In this document: positions 8,077 through 17,808 of the stretch, piece after piece
How the letters are laid out: each line of letters begins with the position of its first letter
How positions within the stretch are numbered: position 1 is the first letter of the stretch
Assembly: GCA_036821485.1 (NCBI GenBank)
Contig: DAISJM010000008.1
Location: 32,205 to 96,204, forward strand
DNA: 64,000 nucleotides
Direction: 5' to 3'
Source of the DNA: DAISJM01 sp036821485
Lineage (GTDB): Bacteria > Verrucomicrobiota > Kiritimatiellia > CAIQIC01 > JAGNIJ01
Made by a program: the position numbers and the translations under genes
The notes under the pieces: model-generated
Databases searched by the model: none
The model's input: the letters and a program-made list of their open reading frames with translations, nothing else
What the model was told of the DNA's origin: nothing

Positions 8077-9174
8077 ATGACGAGCCGCACCGCTTTGCCT
8101 GATTTGGTCATAGGTGACATGAGGATCAACCCTCCCATTATCCAGGGGGGGATGGGTGTGCGCGTATCGGGTTCGCGACTCGCTTCCGCGGTCTCGAATG
8201 AAGGTGCGCTGGGGGTTGTGGCGGCGGTGGGCACGGGTGAAGAATGGCCGGATCGATCGCTCAATTACGCGGCGCGGTCGTACGTCAGCCTGCGGGACAT
8301 GTTGCGCAAGACCAAGGCGCTGACCCCGAATCCGATCGCGGTCAACATCATGTGCGTGCTGACGAATTACGAAGACCTTGTGAAGGCCGCAGATGAGGAA
8401 GCGGTTGGGGCTATCATTTCGGGGGCCGGGTTGCCGATGCATCTGCCCGCACTGGTCAAGAACAAGAGCATCAAACTCATTCCCATCGTTTCCTCGGGGC
8501 GGGCGGCGGAACTGATATGCCGTGCATGGCTGAGGAAACACAAACGACTTCCGGACGCAATCGTGGTGGAGGGTCACTTGGCGGGTGGGCATCTTGGGTT
8601 TGCCATGGAAGATGTCACCAAGGCGCATGTTTCCCTTGAGTCGATTGTGAAGGATGTGCTCGACGTTGCCGCGAGCTACGCCGAGCGGCATGGCATGCCG
8701 ATTCCGGTCATTCCCGCCGGCGGTATTTTCGATGGCAAGGACATCGCCCGTTTTCTCAACATGGGAGCCGGCGGAGTTCAGATGGGCACACGCTTTGTCT
8801 GCACGCACGAGTGCGATGCATCGATTCAGTACAAAGAGGCCTACGTCAACTGCAAGAAGGAAGACATCCTCGTCATACGAAGCCCCGTCCAGCTTCCGCT
8901 GCGCGTCATTCGCAATGCCTTTGTGGACCGACTGCTGACCGGCGAGAAGGTGCGATTCAGTTGTCCTTATCACTGCCTGGCCACGTGCGAGCCGGTCTCC
9001 TCGCCGTTCTGCATAGCGCAGGCGTTGCTCAATGCCTATCGCGGCAACATGGACGCCGGGTTTGCCACGTGCGGCGCCAATGCTTACCGGATCAACAAGA
9101 TTATCTCGGTGCATGAGTTGATCCAAGAGCTTGTCCAAGAATGCCGTCAGCATCTCGAGCCCGCAAAAGTGTAG
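8077..9174 (+). CDS. Nitronate monooxygenase / 2-nitropropane dioxygenase family flavoprotein
   Basis: A 365-aa FMN-dependent TIM-barrel protein. The N-terminal PIIQGGMGVRVSG, the VEGHLAGGHLGF segment (about residues 165-178) with the usual catalytic-region His, and the phosphate-binding IPAGGIFDGKDIARFL and GAGGVQMGTRF motifs are all present. Members oxidise alkyl nitronates, and relatives (FabK) reduce enoyl-ACP. The extended Cys-containing C-terminal part (FSCPYHCLATCEP) is typical of one NMO subgroup. No fatty-acid genes are adjacent, so NMO is favoured over FabK. Monocistronic by spacing. Confidence 0.85.
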   Translation: MTSRTALPDLVIGDMRINPPIIQGGMGVRVSGSRLASAVSNEGALGVVAAVGTGEEWPDRSLNYAARSYVSLRDMLRKTKALTPNPIAVNIMCVLTNYEDLVKAADEEAVGAIISGAGLPMHLPALVKNKSIKLIPIVSSGRAAELICRAWLRKHKRLPDAIVVEGHLAGGHLGFAMEDVTKAHVSLESIVKDVLDVAASYAERHGMPIPVIPAGGIFDGKDIARFLNMGAGGVQMGTRFVCTHECDASIQYKEAYVNCKKEDILVIRSPVQLPLRVIRNAFVDRLLTGEKVRFSCPYHCLATCEPVSSPFCIAQALLNAYRGNMDAGFATCGANAYRINKIISVHELIQELVQECRQHLEPAKV

Positions 9175-9332
9175 TCGCCACAACGTCGGCGTTCTCCTCA
9201 TTTCACACGCGCTGCGCGATCTATCGCGCTGATGCCCTGCCTGCTTGAGTTGGGCTTTCCGGCGAGGGTGGGTTTGGGGTACACTCGCAGGGCGGACAGG
9301 GTTTCTCCCGTTCCGGGAGACAAGGAGGAGTC

Positions 9333-12300
9333 ATGAAGAGGTCGCTGATTCTTTGCGCCGTCCTGCTGTGTGCCGTGGCCGTTCAAGGCCAAGTCAGGGT
9401 CGAGAATGTCCAAACCTTCACCCACCCGAAACTCGCCATGACCGTTGTCAGTGGCGATGTGAAGCTTCCCGCCGGTGGTGTCTGGGTGGTGGACTCGCCC
9501 GAACTGTCGCTGCCGGTCAGACAGATCATGCTATCCCGGCGCGGCGACGAGACGGGCGATGGGGATCAGCGTCGTTTCGACAGTGCGATCATGGCCCTGG
9601 CGCCGGAGATGGTTCAGCAGCAGAGCATGCAAACCATGTACAGCATGTGCGCGATGTATGCCATTGAGCATGACGGACGGACGCCGGCTTCTCGCGCGGA
9701 ACTTGAAGGGTATGGGATGGGAAGGCGCGACTGCTTCGATCCGGACAACTACTTCGTGGTGCCCGGCGTGGTGCTTGCGGAGGGGGAGGATAACCCGGCC
9801 AAGCGGGAGATCATGGTGGTAGAAGTTCGTCCCGCGCAGAACGACGGGATGCACTGGGTGGCCTGTAACGACGGGACCATTGAGCGGCGTCGCATCGACG
9901 ATGCGCTCTTGAAGAAACACAACCTTGCCATTCGACCGCTGACGGGCGTGAAGGACGCGGCACCGCAAGTCAAGGAAGTGGACTACACATTGCGCGCCCT
10001 GCTGGCGGATGCGTCTGCGACGAAGGCCACGATTACCTTTCGCAACCGCACCAGCAAGAAGACCGTGACCATCGAATGGGCGCTCCAGCAGGCTCAACCC
10101 GGAAACGAACAGATGTTCCGCGCTTGGGCGACGCAGCGCGCCGCGGGCTGGACAAGCACCCGGCAGTCTTACGATGCACCGGTGTTGGAGTATTGGTTGT
10201 CGCGGGCGGGCGAACTCTATGGGGTCGATGCATCCCGCGAGTGCGAGGATCGCAGGTGGCGCGAGGGGCGGGAGACGGCCGATGCATTCAGCATCCTTGG
10301 CGGACGCGCGGCGGTTCGCGAGACCCTGCAGATGCAGGCCATCAGAGATGGTGGGAGCGAGAGGCAGACGCAGAGTGTTCCGCTGAGTGCCCTTCCGGCG
10401 CTGGACGTCAAATCGCATCCGTTCGCGGAGATGCTGGGCGGGGCCGAAGGCGGATCGCTGCCGCTGGCCGACCTGATCCCGGCCGATCATGCGTTTGTGT
10501 ATGTGGCCAAACCGTCGGCGTTGTTCGGGTTCATCAATGCCGGCGCCGATTTCATCTTCAATGCCGGTTCGATGGCGCTGCAGGACAACATTGCCTACAA
10601 CCTGAAGGACAAGTATCTGGCGCGGCTTGGTTTGGATGAAGGTTGGATTCGCGGGCTCGAGAAGGCCGGCGTGTTGAAGGAGATGGTGCTGGCCACTCCC
10701 GATTTGTTCCTGATCGACGGCACGGAGGTCTCCGTGATCGCGCACGTTACGGGAGGCGCGGGCCTGAAGGCGGCCCTGGCAATTTTCGGCCTCGGGGATC
10801 TCGGCAACGAGGTGAAGACGCTCAAGACAAAGTCAGGCCGGCCGTCGTACTGGATGATGGACGGCGAGAGGATGTACATCAGCACAAGCCTGCGCGAAAT
10901 GGAGACCCTGAAGCTGGTCCGGCAGAGCAGCGGCATGGGCAGCCTCGGCAAGAGCGCCGAATTCCGCTACATGCTGACGCAATTGCCGGTGACGGCGAAG
11001 ACCACGGGCTTTGTCTACTTCTCCGATCCGTTCATAAGGCGCCTGGTCAGTCCGGCGATGAAGATCGGCCAGTTGCGTCGGCTGAAGGTGCGCGCGGAGT
11101 TGGAGATGATGAGTGCCGCGGCGCTTCTGTGGAAGCTCGACGGCCATCCCGGAACGCCCGATGCCGGAACGCTGATCGCGCAAGGCTATCTGCCGGGCGA
11201 CTTCAACGCATCAGGCTATCTCCTCAAGGCGGATCTTTCGGCAGAGTCATCCGACTATGGCGCGCCCGGCAATATGAAGTCGCTGGTTGAAGCGCCCGTA
11301 TCGCTCGTGACGCCGGGAGAACAAGAGGCCTACACGCAATACGTGCAGAACTACGCCAGATTCTGGCGTCAGTATTTTGACCCGATCGCATTTCGTCTGG
11401 AGGATGTGGGTGATGCGGAGATGAAACTGACCACCTTCATCCTCCCGCTGATCGACAGCTCGATCTACAACGGATTGAAGCAGGGATTGCAGGCAGAGCA
11501 GGGCGCTCCGTTGAAGATCCCTCAGACCGATCCGAGCCCGGTTCTCTCCCTCTCGCTGAATCTGAACGCCTCTGCGTGCGCGCAATTGTCGCAGGGGTTG
11601 TCCATGCTTGTTGGCGATGAGATGGGACCGGCGGCCCCACTGAATCTGGGGCCCTCGCTGCATTTGATCGTGAGCGATCGCGATCCGATCGTGACGTTTG
11701 GTGGCGGCGATATTCTCGGAGCCTTTGGTGGCAACTGGATAGGGGGGCGGGGTACGGAGATGATGGCGATTCCGATTGCCCTGTCCGTGCTGACGCGGCC
11801 CTGCGAGATCATGATCGAGGCGCAGGATCCCCAGGCGGTTCGCACGGCGCTGCGTCGCATGGTGGATGCATCCCTTTCCCGGACGATGCGCGGCGAGCTG
11901 GCGGTGGATGCCTATCGGCAGGCTGATCGTGACGAATGGGTCCTGTCGCTGGGGTTGGAGGGCATGGCGAAGATACGTTTCGGCGTGGGCGTGAAGGACA
12001 AGTACGTGGTGCTCCGCAATATGCCGTGGAATTCGCCGGTGAAGCTACTGACGACAACTGATGCGGAACTGGGGGCCGCCGCGCTGGTGGCGTATCCTGA
12101 GGCCGGCATCCAGCAGTTTCCGAGCCTCTATATGGCGGCCAAGGAACGCGAGCGTTACGCCGCGCTCCAGGGCAGCATGCATCTCTATCCGCTCTTCCTC
12201 TGCGGCGCGAAGTCGGTGGATGAGGCCGGCGCGATGTGCAGCAAGATGTTCGGTTTTGTGCCGGAGCATCCCAAGGGTGGCTCGTGGGCATGGGAGGGCG

Positions 12301-12470
12301 GCCGCGTCCAAAGCAATGTGTTCGGCGATACCTACGATCCGGTCCAGCCCGCTTACACGCCGCAGTCCGGCGCGTTCGGTGTGTTTGAGGGGATCACCCG
12401 GCTGGCCGTGAATCTGCAGTTCGAGCAGGAAGGTCTGCGCGTGGTGACGAGTTGGAAAACGAAGCCCTGA
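9333..12470 (+). CDS. Large secreted protein of unknown function (1045 aa)
   Basis: A Sec signal peptide is clear (MKRSLILCAVLLCAVAVQGQ), with AAGGAGG upstream of the ATG. The remaining ~1025 residues show no catalytic motif or repeat that I can name. It is mostly soluble, with mixed alpha/beta composition. Residues ~385-420 (ADLIPADHAFVYVAKPSALF) look like the start of a domain resembling DUF3352-type periplasmic proteins, but this is a weak impression. The gene stands alone: an NMO gene ends 158 bp upstream and a STAS gene starts 90 bp downstream. Probably periplasmic or outer-membrane associated. Confidence 0.7.
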   Translation: MKRSLILCAVLLCAVAVQGQVRVENVQTFTHPKLAMTVVSGDVKLPAGGVWVVDSPELSLPVRQIMLSRRGDETGDGDQRRFDSAIMALAPEMVQQQSMQTMYSMCAMYAIEHDGRTPASRAELEGYGMGRRDCFDPDNYFVVPGVVLAEGEDNPAKREIMVVEVRPAQNDGMHWVACNDGTIERRRIDDALLKKHNLAIRPLTGVKDAAPQVKEVDYTLRALLADASATKATITFRNRTSKKTVTIEWALQQAQPGNEQMFRAWATQRAAGWTSTRQSYDAPVLEYWLSRAGELYGVDASRECEDRRWREGRETADAFSILGGRAAVRETLQMQAIRDGGSERQTQSVPLSALPALDVKSHPFAEMLGGAEGGSLPLADLIPADHAFVYVAKPSALFGFINAGADFIFNAGSMALQDNIAYNLKDKYLARLGLDEGWIRGLEKAGVLKEMVLATPDLFLIDGTEVSVIAHVTGGAGLKAALAIFGLGDLGNEVKTLKTKSGRPSYWMMDGERMYISTSLREMETLKLVRQSSGMGSLGKSAEFRYMLTQLPVTAKTTGFVYFSDPFIRRLVSPAMKIGQLRRLKVRAELEMMSAAALLWKLDGHPGTPDAGTLIAQGYLPGDFNASGYLLKADLSAESSDYGAPGNMKSLVEAPVSLVTPGEQEAYTQYVQNYARFWRQYFDPIAFRLEDVGDAEMKLTTFILPLIDSSIYNGLKQGLQAEQGAPLKIPQTDPSPVLSLSLNLNASACAQLSQGLSMLVGDEMGPAAPLNLGPSLHLIVSDRDPIVTFGGGDILGAFGGNWIGGRGTEMMAIPIALSVLTRPCEIMIEAQDPQAVRTALRRMVDASLSRTMRGELAVDAYRQADRDEWVLSLGLEGMAKIRFGVGVKDKYVVLRNMPWNSPVKLLTTTDAELGAAALVAYPEAGIQQFPSLYMAAKERERYAALQGSMHLYPLFLCGAKSVDEAGAMCSKMFGFVPEHPKGGSWAWEGGRVQSNVFGDTYDPVQPAYTPQSGAFGVFEGITRLAVNLQFEQEGLRVVTSWKTKP

Positions 12471-12560
12471 GGCGCGTCCGATTTTATTGCGCATGGCATG
12501 GAAAGTGCTGAATCAATAACTGCGCATACTGCGCACAGTCTTGGGAGATAGGTCGAAGCC

Positions 12561-12905
12561 ATGAGAGGGTTTGAATTTTTTACGCACGAGGAAAACAGCG
12601 TGGCTGTTGCCTTGGTGATGGGGCAGATAGATGCTGCGGTGGCCGACGATTTCGACGGTAAAATGAAGGCGCTGCTGGAAAAGCCGGATTGCCGGGTCGT
12701 TCTTGATTGCCGCGGGTTGACCTACCTCAGCAGTCGCGCGATCGGATTGCTCGTGGGGTTCAGACAGGTTGCAGCCAAGAGCAATGGGCGTTTCGTCCTC
12801 TGTAATCTGACGGATAGGTTGATCGAAATCACAACCCCGATTGATCTGACCCGGATGGTGGAAACCTACCCCTCGCGCGCGGCTGCCGTCGCAGCTTTGA
12901 GATAA
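12561..12905 (+). CDS. STAS-domain anti-sigma factor antagonist-like protein
   Basis: A 114-aa single STAS domain (SpoIIAA/RsbV type). Strand and helix pattern fit the family: VALVMGQIDAAVADDF near the N-terminus, then RVVLDCRGLTYLSSRAIG (45-62), where Ser57 or Ser58 is the predicted phosphorylation site for a partner kinase. Such proteins act in partner-switching control of sigma factors or other effectors in the cytoplasm. No RsbW-like kinase or PP2C phosphatase is encoded nearby, so the partner lies elsewhere. Confidence 0.87.
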   Translation: MRGFEFFTHEENSVAVALVMGQIDAAVADDFDGKMKALLEKPDCRVVLDCRGLTYLSSRAIGLLVGFRQVAAKSNGRFVLCNLTDRLIEITTPIDLTRMVETYPSRAAAVAALR

Positions 12906-12928
12906 TGCCACGCAGCGGGTGCGGGTGG

Positions 12929-13429
12929 TCAGGTCGGCAAGCCTTCGACATCGAGTTCTTCCCCGAGCATGTGGTCGCCGTCGAAGAGAAACCGTCCCCT
13001 GAATTTTCTGAACGCCAGCATGTGGGGGATCCAGACGCGATCGTCCTCCCACATGCGATCGAAAGGGATCTCGTCGATGGGGGTCCAGAGAGGGATGGCC
13101 TCGCTGGTCTCCTGCGGCTGGCCGATGCACCCGGTAGCCGTGAAGACGTAGCCTTGGATTGAGAACCCGTCCGTGAACTGGAACATCAGTTCGCCCGCTT
13201 CACGCACGCCGGTGGGGGTGACGCAGAGTTCCTCCTGGACTTCGCGGATGGCGGCCTGCAGGGGAGTCTCGCCGGGTTCAAGGCGGCCGCCGGGACCGTT
13301 GATCTTTCCCGCGCCCAAACCCTTCTTCTTGTGGATCAGCAAGGCCTGACCGTCACGGAGCACAAAGAGAAGTGTGGCTCGCTCGCGCGGCGTCCAATTT
13401 GCCCAGTCAACATCGGATAGGTTTCTCAT
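12929..13429 (-). CDS. Nudix hydrolase, MTH1/MutT-like
   Basis: A 166-aa Nudix protein. The Nudix box spans residues 47-69 (GGRLEPGETPLQAAIREVQE then ELC), with a Cys where the final glycine usually sits. The preceding KKGLGAGKINGPGG is very like MTH1 and bacterial 8-oxo-dGTP hydrolases, so removal of oxidised purine nucleotides is the best guess. I chose the ATG at 13427-13429. The frame stays open upstream to 13546, but that extension is encoded by a palindromic repeat and is probably not translated. Confidence 0.88.
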   Translation of the reverse strand: MRNLSDVDWANWTPRERATLLFVLRDGQALLIHKKKGLGAGKINGPGGRLEPGETPLQAAIREVQEELCVTPTGVREAGELMFQFTDGFSIQGYVFTATGCIGQPQETSEAIPLWTPIDEIPFDRMWEDDRVWIPHMLAFRKFRGRFLFDGDHMLGEELDVEGLPT

Positions 13430-13444
13430 GGTTCTCTGTGGTAG

Positions 13445-13500
13445 GGCCCGTTCTTCGAACGGGCCGCTGTAGTTTCGGACGGCTCGGAGAGCCATCCCTA
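13445..13500. repeat. Palindromic dispersed-repeat element upstream of the Nudix gene
   Basis: GGCCCGTTC / GAACGGGCC (13445-13453, 13457-13465) is a perfect 9-bp hairpin arm pair. It is followed by a second imperfect pair GGACGGCTC / GAGCCATCC. The wording resembles the GGACGGTTCGCTGAACCGTCC block near 5830. Confidence 0.6.
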
Positions 13501-13505
13501 CCTCT

Positions 13506-16500
13506 TCACACGTTGAAATACTTCGCCTTGGGGTGATGGGCGACAAGGGCCGAGGTGCTGATCTCGGGCACGAGCATGTGGTTCTCGGTCAGCGTCACAT
13601 CGATCTGGTCTGCCTTCACAAGGTCGGCTACCACGGTATTCATCGAAAGATCCGGGCAGGCGGGATAGCCGAAGCCGTAGCGCGAACCGCGATACTTCTG
13701 CACGACATAATCCAGCGTGGTGAGAGAGGGGTCCTTGAACCCCATGTCCGCTCTCATGCGGGCGTGCCAGTACTCGGCCAGCGCGTCGGTGAGTTCCACC
13801 GCAAACCCGTGCAGGAGGAAGTAGTCCTGGTAACGATTCTTCTCCAGCAGCCGCATGTTCTCCGTCTCAAGGCCCTTGCCCAAGGTGACAATCATGAAGC
13901 CGACGACATCCTCGTCGCGCCGGAAGAAATCGGGAATCGAAAGAAACGGGGACTTCTTCTGCCGGGGGAACGTCAATGCGATGGGGTCACCGCCCTCCGG
14001 GCGGAACACCTGAAGCACTTCCCCCTCGGCGCGGCAGCGGAAATAGCCGTAAGCGGCGCAGGGCTTGAATAAGCCCGACTCGCGACACTGTTTTTTCATC
14101 GCGGCGAGGCGGGGATAAGCCTCGCCATCGAGGATGCGTTGATACTCTTCGGCCGACAAGTTGCCGCGACGGAAACCCCAGCGTCCGCGGATCAGCGCGA
14201 CGTCATTGAGATAGGGGTAGACCTTTTCGAGATCGATATCCTTCACCACCTGCTCGCCGAGAAACGGCACGACAGGCGGCGGTGACGAGAGGTCGATCTC
14301 GATTCGCGGTGCTTCGAACTCGGTGGCAGGCGCCGGGGTCGCCGGTGCCGCAACGGCGCGGTCGAGCTTGCCGGTTTCAGCGAGTTCGCGCATGCGCGCG
14401 AGCCCTTCGAACGCGTCCTTGCAGTAGACCACCGGCGCCGAATACGCCGGCTGACACGCATCGGCGACAAAGCCGGGTGTGAGAGCCGCGCCGCCGAGAA
14501 AGATCGGAATCCGGATATCGGACGCCTCGAGCGCTTTCATGTTTTCGGCCATGATCGCGGCCGATTTCACGAGCAGACCGCTCATGCCGAGCACGTCTGC
14601 CTTGTGTTCGCGGACGGCCTGCATCATGCGTTCGATCGGCACCTTGGTGCCGAGGTTCACCACGGTGAACCCATTGTTGCTGAGAATGATGTCGACGAGA
14701 TTCTTGCCGATGTCGTGGACGTCGCCGGAGACGGTTGCGATCACCATGGTGCCGCGACCGTTGGCCGACTCATCCTTCTTCATGTGCGGCTTCAGCAGGT
14801 CCACCGACTTCTTCATGACCTCGGCGGATTTGAGCACGAAGGGGAGTTGCAGGATGCCGTCGTTGAACAGGCGGCCAACCTCCTTCATGGCCGGCACGAG
14901 AATGTTGTTGAGGATATCCTCGGCCGCGCGTGCCTGGAGCAGCGCGGGAATGACCTCGGGCAGGGGTTGCAGTTTGCCCTTGATGACGGATTCGGTGAGG
15001 ATTTGCTCCGGCGGCCGGTCCTTCTTGTCTTCCGCCGCATCCTGGGCGGCTTCGCCCTCGAAGAAGTGAATGAAGTTGTCGATCGGGTCGCCCTTGCTGC
15101 GATCATTTCCCAGCAGCGCGCGAGCCACGGCGATGGCATCGGCCGGCAGGTCATTCAACGGCGCCATGGCGGCGACGTTGATGATGCAGGCATCCATGCC
15201 CGCCTTGAGGCATTGGTCGAGGAAGACGGCGTTGAGGACTTTGCGTCCTGCCGGCTTCAGGCCGAAGGAAATATTGGACAGGCCGAGTATGGTCCGCACG
15301 CCGGGCAGTTCGGTCTTGATGCGGCGGATGGCCTCGAGCGTTTCCAGTGCGGCGGTACGGAGCGTCTCATCACCGCTGCCGATGGTGAAGGTCAGCGTAT
15401 CGATGAGCAGGTCCCCGCGGCGCAGCCCGCGGGCTTCGCAGAATTCGACGAGACGCCGCGCGATGGCCACCTTGCGGTCGGCGGTCATGGCCATGCCGGT
15501 TTCATCAATCGTCAGGCACACGACGGCGGCGCCGAAACGCCGCGCCATATCTACGATCGCAGCGGCCTTCTCCTCGCCGGATTCGAAATTGATGGAGTTC
15601 AGGACTGCCCGCCCGCCATAGAGTTTGAGGGCTGCTTCCATGACGTTGGGCTGTGTCGAATCGATCATCAGCGGCAGCCGGCACTGCTGCGCGGCGTGGG
15701 CCACGAAGGTGGTCATGTCGCGTGTCTCATCGCGGCCGGCGTAGGCGGTGCTGAGGTCGAGCACGTGTGCCGCGGCCTCCTCCTGGTCCGTCAGGGTGCC
15801 GAAGGCCGCATCGTAATTGTCGGCCAGCAAGGCATCGCGGAATTTTTTCGAGCCGGTGGCGTTGGCGCGTTCGCCAACGTAGAGCGGGCGCGGCTCCTGC
15901 GCGAGATCCATCGGATTGAACACGCTGGACACCTGTTCAAGCGGCCGAACGGTACGGGCGGGCGCGGCAAATTCACCGAGTTGCGTGCGCAGCTCGCGTA
16001 TGTGGTCGGGCGTTGTGCCGCAGCAGCCGCCGACGACGTTGAGTCCGATCTCGCGCGCCAGGGTGGTCAGCTTGGAGGCGAACTCGGCCGGACCGAGCGG
16101 GTACTTGGCGCCTTCGGGTGTCAGGATCGGCAATCCTGCGTTGGGCATGCAGGCGATGAGGCCGGGCCAATTCGCGGCCAGGTAGTCGAGATGGATGCGC
16201 ATGGCCTCCGGGCCGGTGGCGCAGTTGAGGCCAAGGATGTCGATGGGATAGGGCGTCAGCGTGGCGACGACGGCCGCGATGCTGGACCCGATGAGAAGGG
16301 TTCCGGTTTGCTCCACGGTGACGGAGACGTAAAGGGGAACTTTTCGGGAGCGGCCGACGACCTTGTCATAGGCCGCGAGGCCAGCCTTGATCTGGAGCAG
16401 GTCCTGACAGGTTTCGAGGAGGAGGCCATCCGCGCCCCCGTCCAGCAGACCCTCCATCTGCTTTTGCAGGCCATCGCACAGCGTATCGAAACTGATTTGG

Positions 16501-16901
16501 CCGAGTGTCGGCAGTTTGGTGCCGGGGCCGATGGATCCGAACACAAAGCGGGGCTGGCCCGGCTTGGAGAACTCGTCGGCTGCCTCCCGGGCCACGCGTG
16601 CGGCGGCGCGGCTGATTTCGAAGGCGCGTGCGGAGAGATCGTACTCGCCGAGTGTGACGGGGGATGAGCCGAAGCTGTTGGTTTCCACGGCGTCGCTGCC
16701 GGCCGCGAAGTAGGCACGGTGGATATCACGGATGATATCCGGGGCGGTGACGCAGAGCAGTTCATTGCAGCCATCCTTGCCCTGCCAGGCGGACGGCGGC
16801 ACGGAGCGCGCCTGGATTTGGGTCCCCATGGCCCCATCCATGACCAGCGCGCGTTTTCGAATTTGTTCCAGTAGTGTCACGATAGCAACATGTTCCATCA
16901 T
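13506..16901 (-). CDS. metH: Cobalamin-dependent methionine synthase MetH
   Basis: Transfers methyl from 5-methyltetrahydrofolate to homocysteine through cobalamin in the cytoplasm. All four modules are present in 1131 aa. The homocysteine domain has VMDGAMGTQIQ and the zinc-binding GGCCGTTPDHI near residue 288. The pterin domain has ERANATGSKKFRDAL. The B12 domain has DVHDIG with the axial His729. The reactivation domain has FGYPACPDLS near the C-terminus. I start at the ATG ending at 16901 (MMEHVAIV); the frame is open to 17129, but that extension looks non-homologous. It is monocistronic and divergent from the HEAT gene. Confidence 0.96.
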   Translation of the reverse strand: MMEHVAIVTLLEQIRKRALVMDGAMGTQIQARSVPPSAWQGKDGCNELLCVTAPDIIRDIHRAYFAAGSDAVETNSFGSSPVTLGEYDLSARAFEISRAAARVAREAADEFSKPGQPRFVFGSIGPGTKLPTLGQISFDTLCDGLQKQMEGLLDGGADGLLLETCQDLLQIKAGLAAYDKVVGRSRKVPLYVSVTVEQTGTLLIGSSIAAVVATLTPYPIDILGLNCATGPEAMRIHLDYLAANWPGLIACMPNAGLPILTPEGAKYPLGPAEFASKLTTLAREIGLNVVGGCCGTTPDHIRELRTQLGEFAAPARTVRPLEQVSSVFNPMDLAQEPRPLYVGERANATGSKKFRDALLADNYDAAFGTLTDQEEAAAHVLDLSTAYAGRDETRDMTTFVAHAAQQCRLPLMIDSTQPNVMEAALKLYGGRAVLNSINFESGEEKAAAIVDMARRFGAAVVCLTIDETGMAMTADRKVAIARRLVEFCEARGLRRGDLLIDTLTFTIGSGDETLRTAALETLEAIRRIKTELPGVRTILGLSNISFGLKPAGRKVLNAVFLDQCLKAGMDACIINVAAMAPLNDLPADAIAVARALLGNDRSKGDPIDNFIHFFEGEAAQDAAEDKKDRPPEQILTESVIKGKLQPLPEVIPALLQARAAEDILNNILVPAMKEVGRLFNDGILQLPFVLKSAEVMKKSVDLLKPHMKKDESANGRGTMVIATVSGDVHDIGKNLVDIILSNNGFTVVNLGTKVPIERMMQAVREHKADVLGMSGLLVKSAAIMAENMKALEASDIRIPIFLGGAALTPGFVADACQPAYSAPVVYCKDAFEGLARMRELAETGKLDRAVAAPATPAPATEFEAPRIEIDLSSPPPVVPFLGEQVVKDIDLEKVYPYLNDVALIRGRWGFRRGNLSAEEYQRILDGEAYPRLAAMKKQCRESGLFKPCAAYGYFRCRAEGEVLQVFRPEGGDPIALTFPRQKKSPFLSIPDFFRRDEDVVGFMIVTLGKGLETENMRLLEKNRYQDYFLLHGFAVELTDALAEYWHARMRADMGFKDPSLTTLDYVVQKYRGSRYGFGYPACPDLSMNTVVADLVKADQIDVTLTENHMLVPEISTSALVAHHPKAKYFNV

Positions 16902-16928
16902 TCCCGCAACCTTGCGGAAGTGGAGTGG

Positions 16929-16957
16929 AATGTAGCACATCGGGCAGGCAATGCCAG
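16929..16957 (-). promoter_or_regulatory. Possible metH promoter
   Basis: On the minus strand CTGGCA (16952-16957) and TACATT (16929-16934) are 17 bp apart, about 28 bp upstream of the chosen start. Both hexamers match the consensus at four of six positions. I see no cobalamin or SAM riboswitch in this interval. Confidence 0.35.
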
Positions 16958-16999
16958 CATCGAGTCCGGTTCTGCGTGTCATAGCGGGGGGAGGGCGCC

Positions 17000-17028
17000 T
17001 TGACCGTATCTTCCCGGAGACGTACGAT
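17000..17028 (+). promoter_or_regulatory. sigma70-type promoter of the HEAT-ankyrin pair
   Basis: TTGACC (17000-17005) and TACGAT (17023-17028) with a 17-bp spacer, 42 bp before the ATG at 17071. AAGGGGAGGAA follows as the ribosome site. Confidence 0.55.
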
Positions 17029-17070
17029 AAAAAGGTAGGAGCGTTGCGGTCGAAGGGGAGGAATAGGCTT

Positions 17071-17808
17071 ATGAATGCCACCCGACACCTCGCTTTCGTT
17101 GGGGTTCTGTTGCTTTTGATCTGCGGCACATTCGCCCAGGTCCCTACGGGAGCTGCGCTCGATTACCTGATGGCCTCCCTGCAAAGTGGCGAGCCCGCCC
17201 GCATTCAAGAGGCCGTGGATGGGTTGAGCCGTTCCGGATCTGCCGTCGTTCCCCCTGTTGCCGCCCAATTGGAAAATCGGCAGCCCGCGGTCCGAATCGG
17301 GGCTGCACAGATTCTTGGCAACATTGCAGACGTAAGCTCGGTTGAGCCGTTGGTCTCGGTCCTGACGACGGACACCGACAAGCATGTGCGCATAGCTGCG
17401 GCCAAGGCCCTGGGTCACATCAAAGATCCCCGTACGGTCAATGCCTTGATCTATGCCGCGCGCAGCGATGAGCCTGACATCGATATTCGGGAAGCGGCGC
17501 TGCTGGCGCTCGGTGAGCAGGGAAGTTCCGAGGCAGTCTATTTCCTGGTGCGTACGCTACGGCTGGACTTTGACCCCAACGTGGTGGATGCGGCTTCGGT
17601 TGCGCTGGAGCAACTGACAGGCGAGCATTTTGGAGCGGATCATCGGCAGTGGATGCAATGGATTAAAGAGAAGCATCCCGAGTGGTTGAATGATGTGATG
17701 GAAGGTAAACCCAATTACGCGCTGATGGCGATGATCATTCTGATTGTCGTCAGTTTTTGCGGGCTGAGCGTCTACATGGCGATCAGCAAGTTGAGGGCCA
17801 GGCAGTGA
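17071..17808 (+). CDS. Exported HEAT-repeat protein with C-terminal membrane anchor
   Basis: A 245-aa protein with signal peptide MNATRHLAFVGVLLLLICGT, about four HEAT/PBS-lyase-like repeats (for example VRIGAAQILGNIADVSSVEP and VRIAAAKALGHIKDPRTVNA), and one transmembrane helix near the end (LMAMIILIVVSFCGLSVYMA). It is probably a periplasmic scaffold tethered by its C-terminus. The stop overlaps the GTG start of the ankyrin gene (17805-17808), so the two are translationally coupled and probably work together. Exact partner unknown. The start is set by a strong AAGGGGAGGAA site. Confidence 0.8.
   Translation: MNATRHLAFVGVLLLLICGTFAQVPTGAALDYLMASLQSGEPARIQEAVDGLSRSGSAVVPPVAAQLENRQPAVRIGAAQILGNIADVSSVEPLVSVLTTDTDKHVRIAAAKALGHIKDPRTVNALIYAARSDEPDIDIREAALLALGEQGSSEAVYFLVRTLRLDFDPNVVDAASVALEQLTGEHFGADHRQWMQWIKEKHPEWLNDVMEGKPNYALMAMIILIVVSFCGLSVYMAISKLRARQ

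Noticed and set aside
14604..16667. Open frame of 687 codons on the plus strand inside metH
   Set aside because: Antisense to MetH, which shows all family motifs; the mirror frame has shadow composition only.
16902..17070. Cobalamin or SAM riboswitch before metH
   Set aside because: The interval is short and shows no B12-box or SAM-riboswitch core; only a weak promoter is visible.
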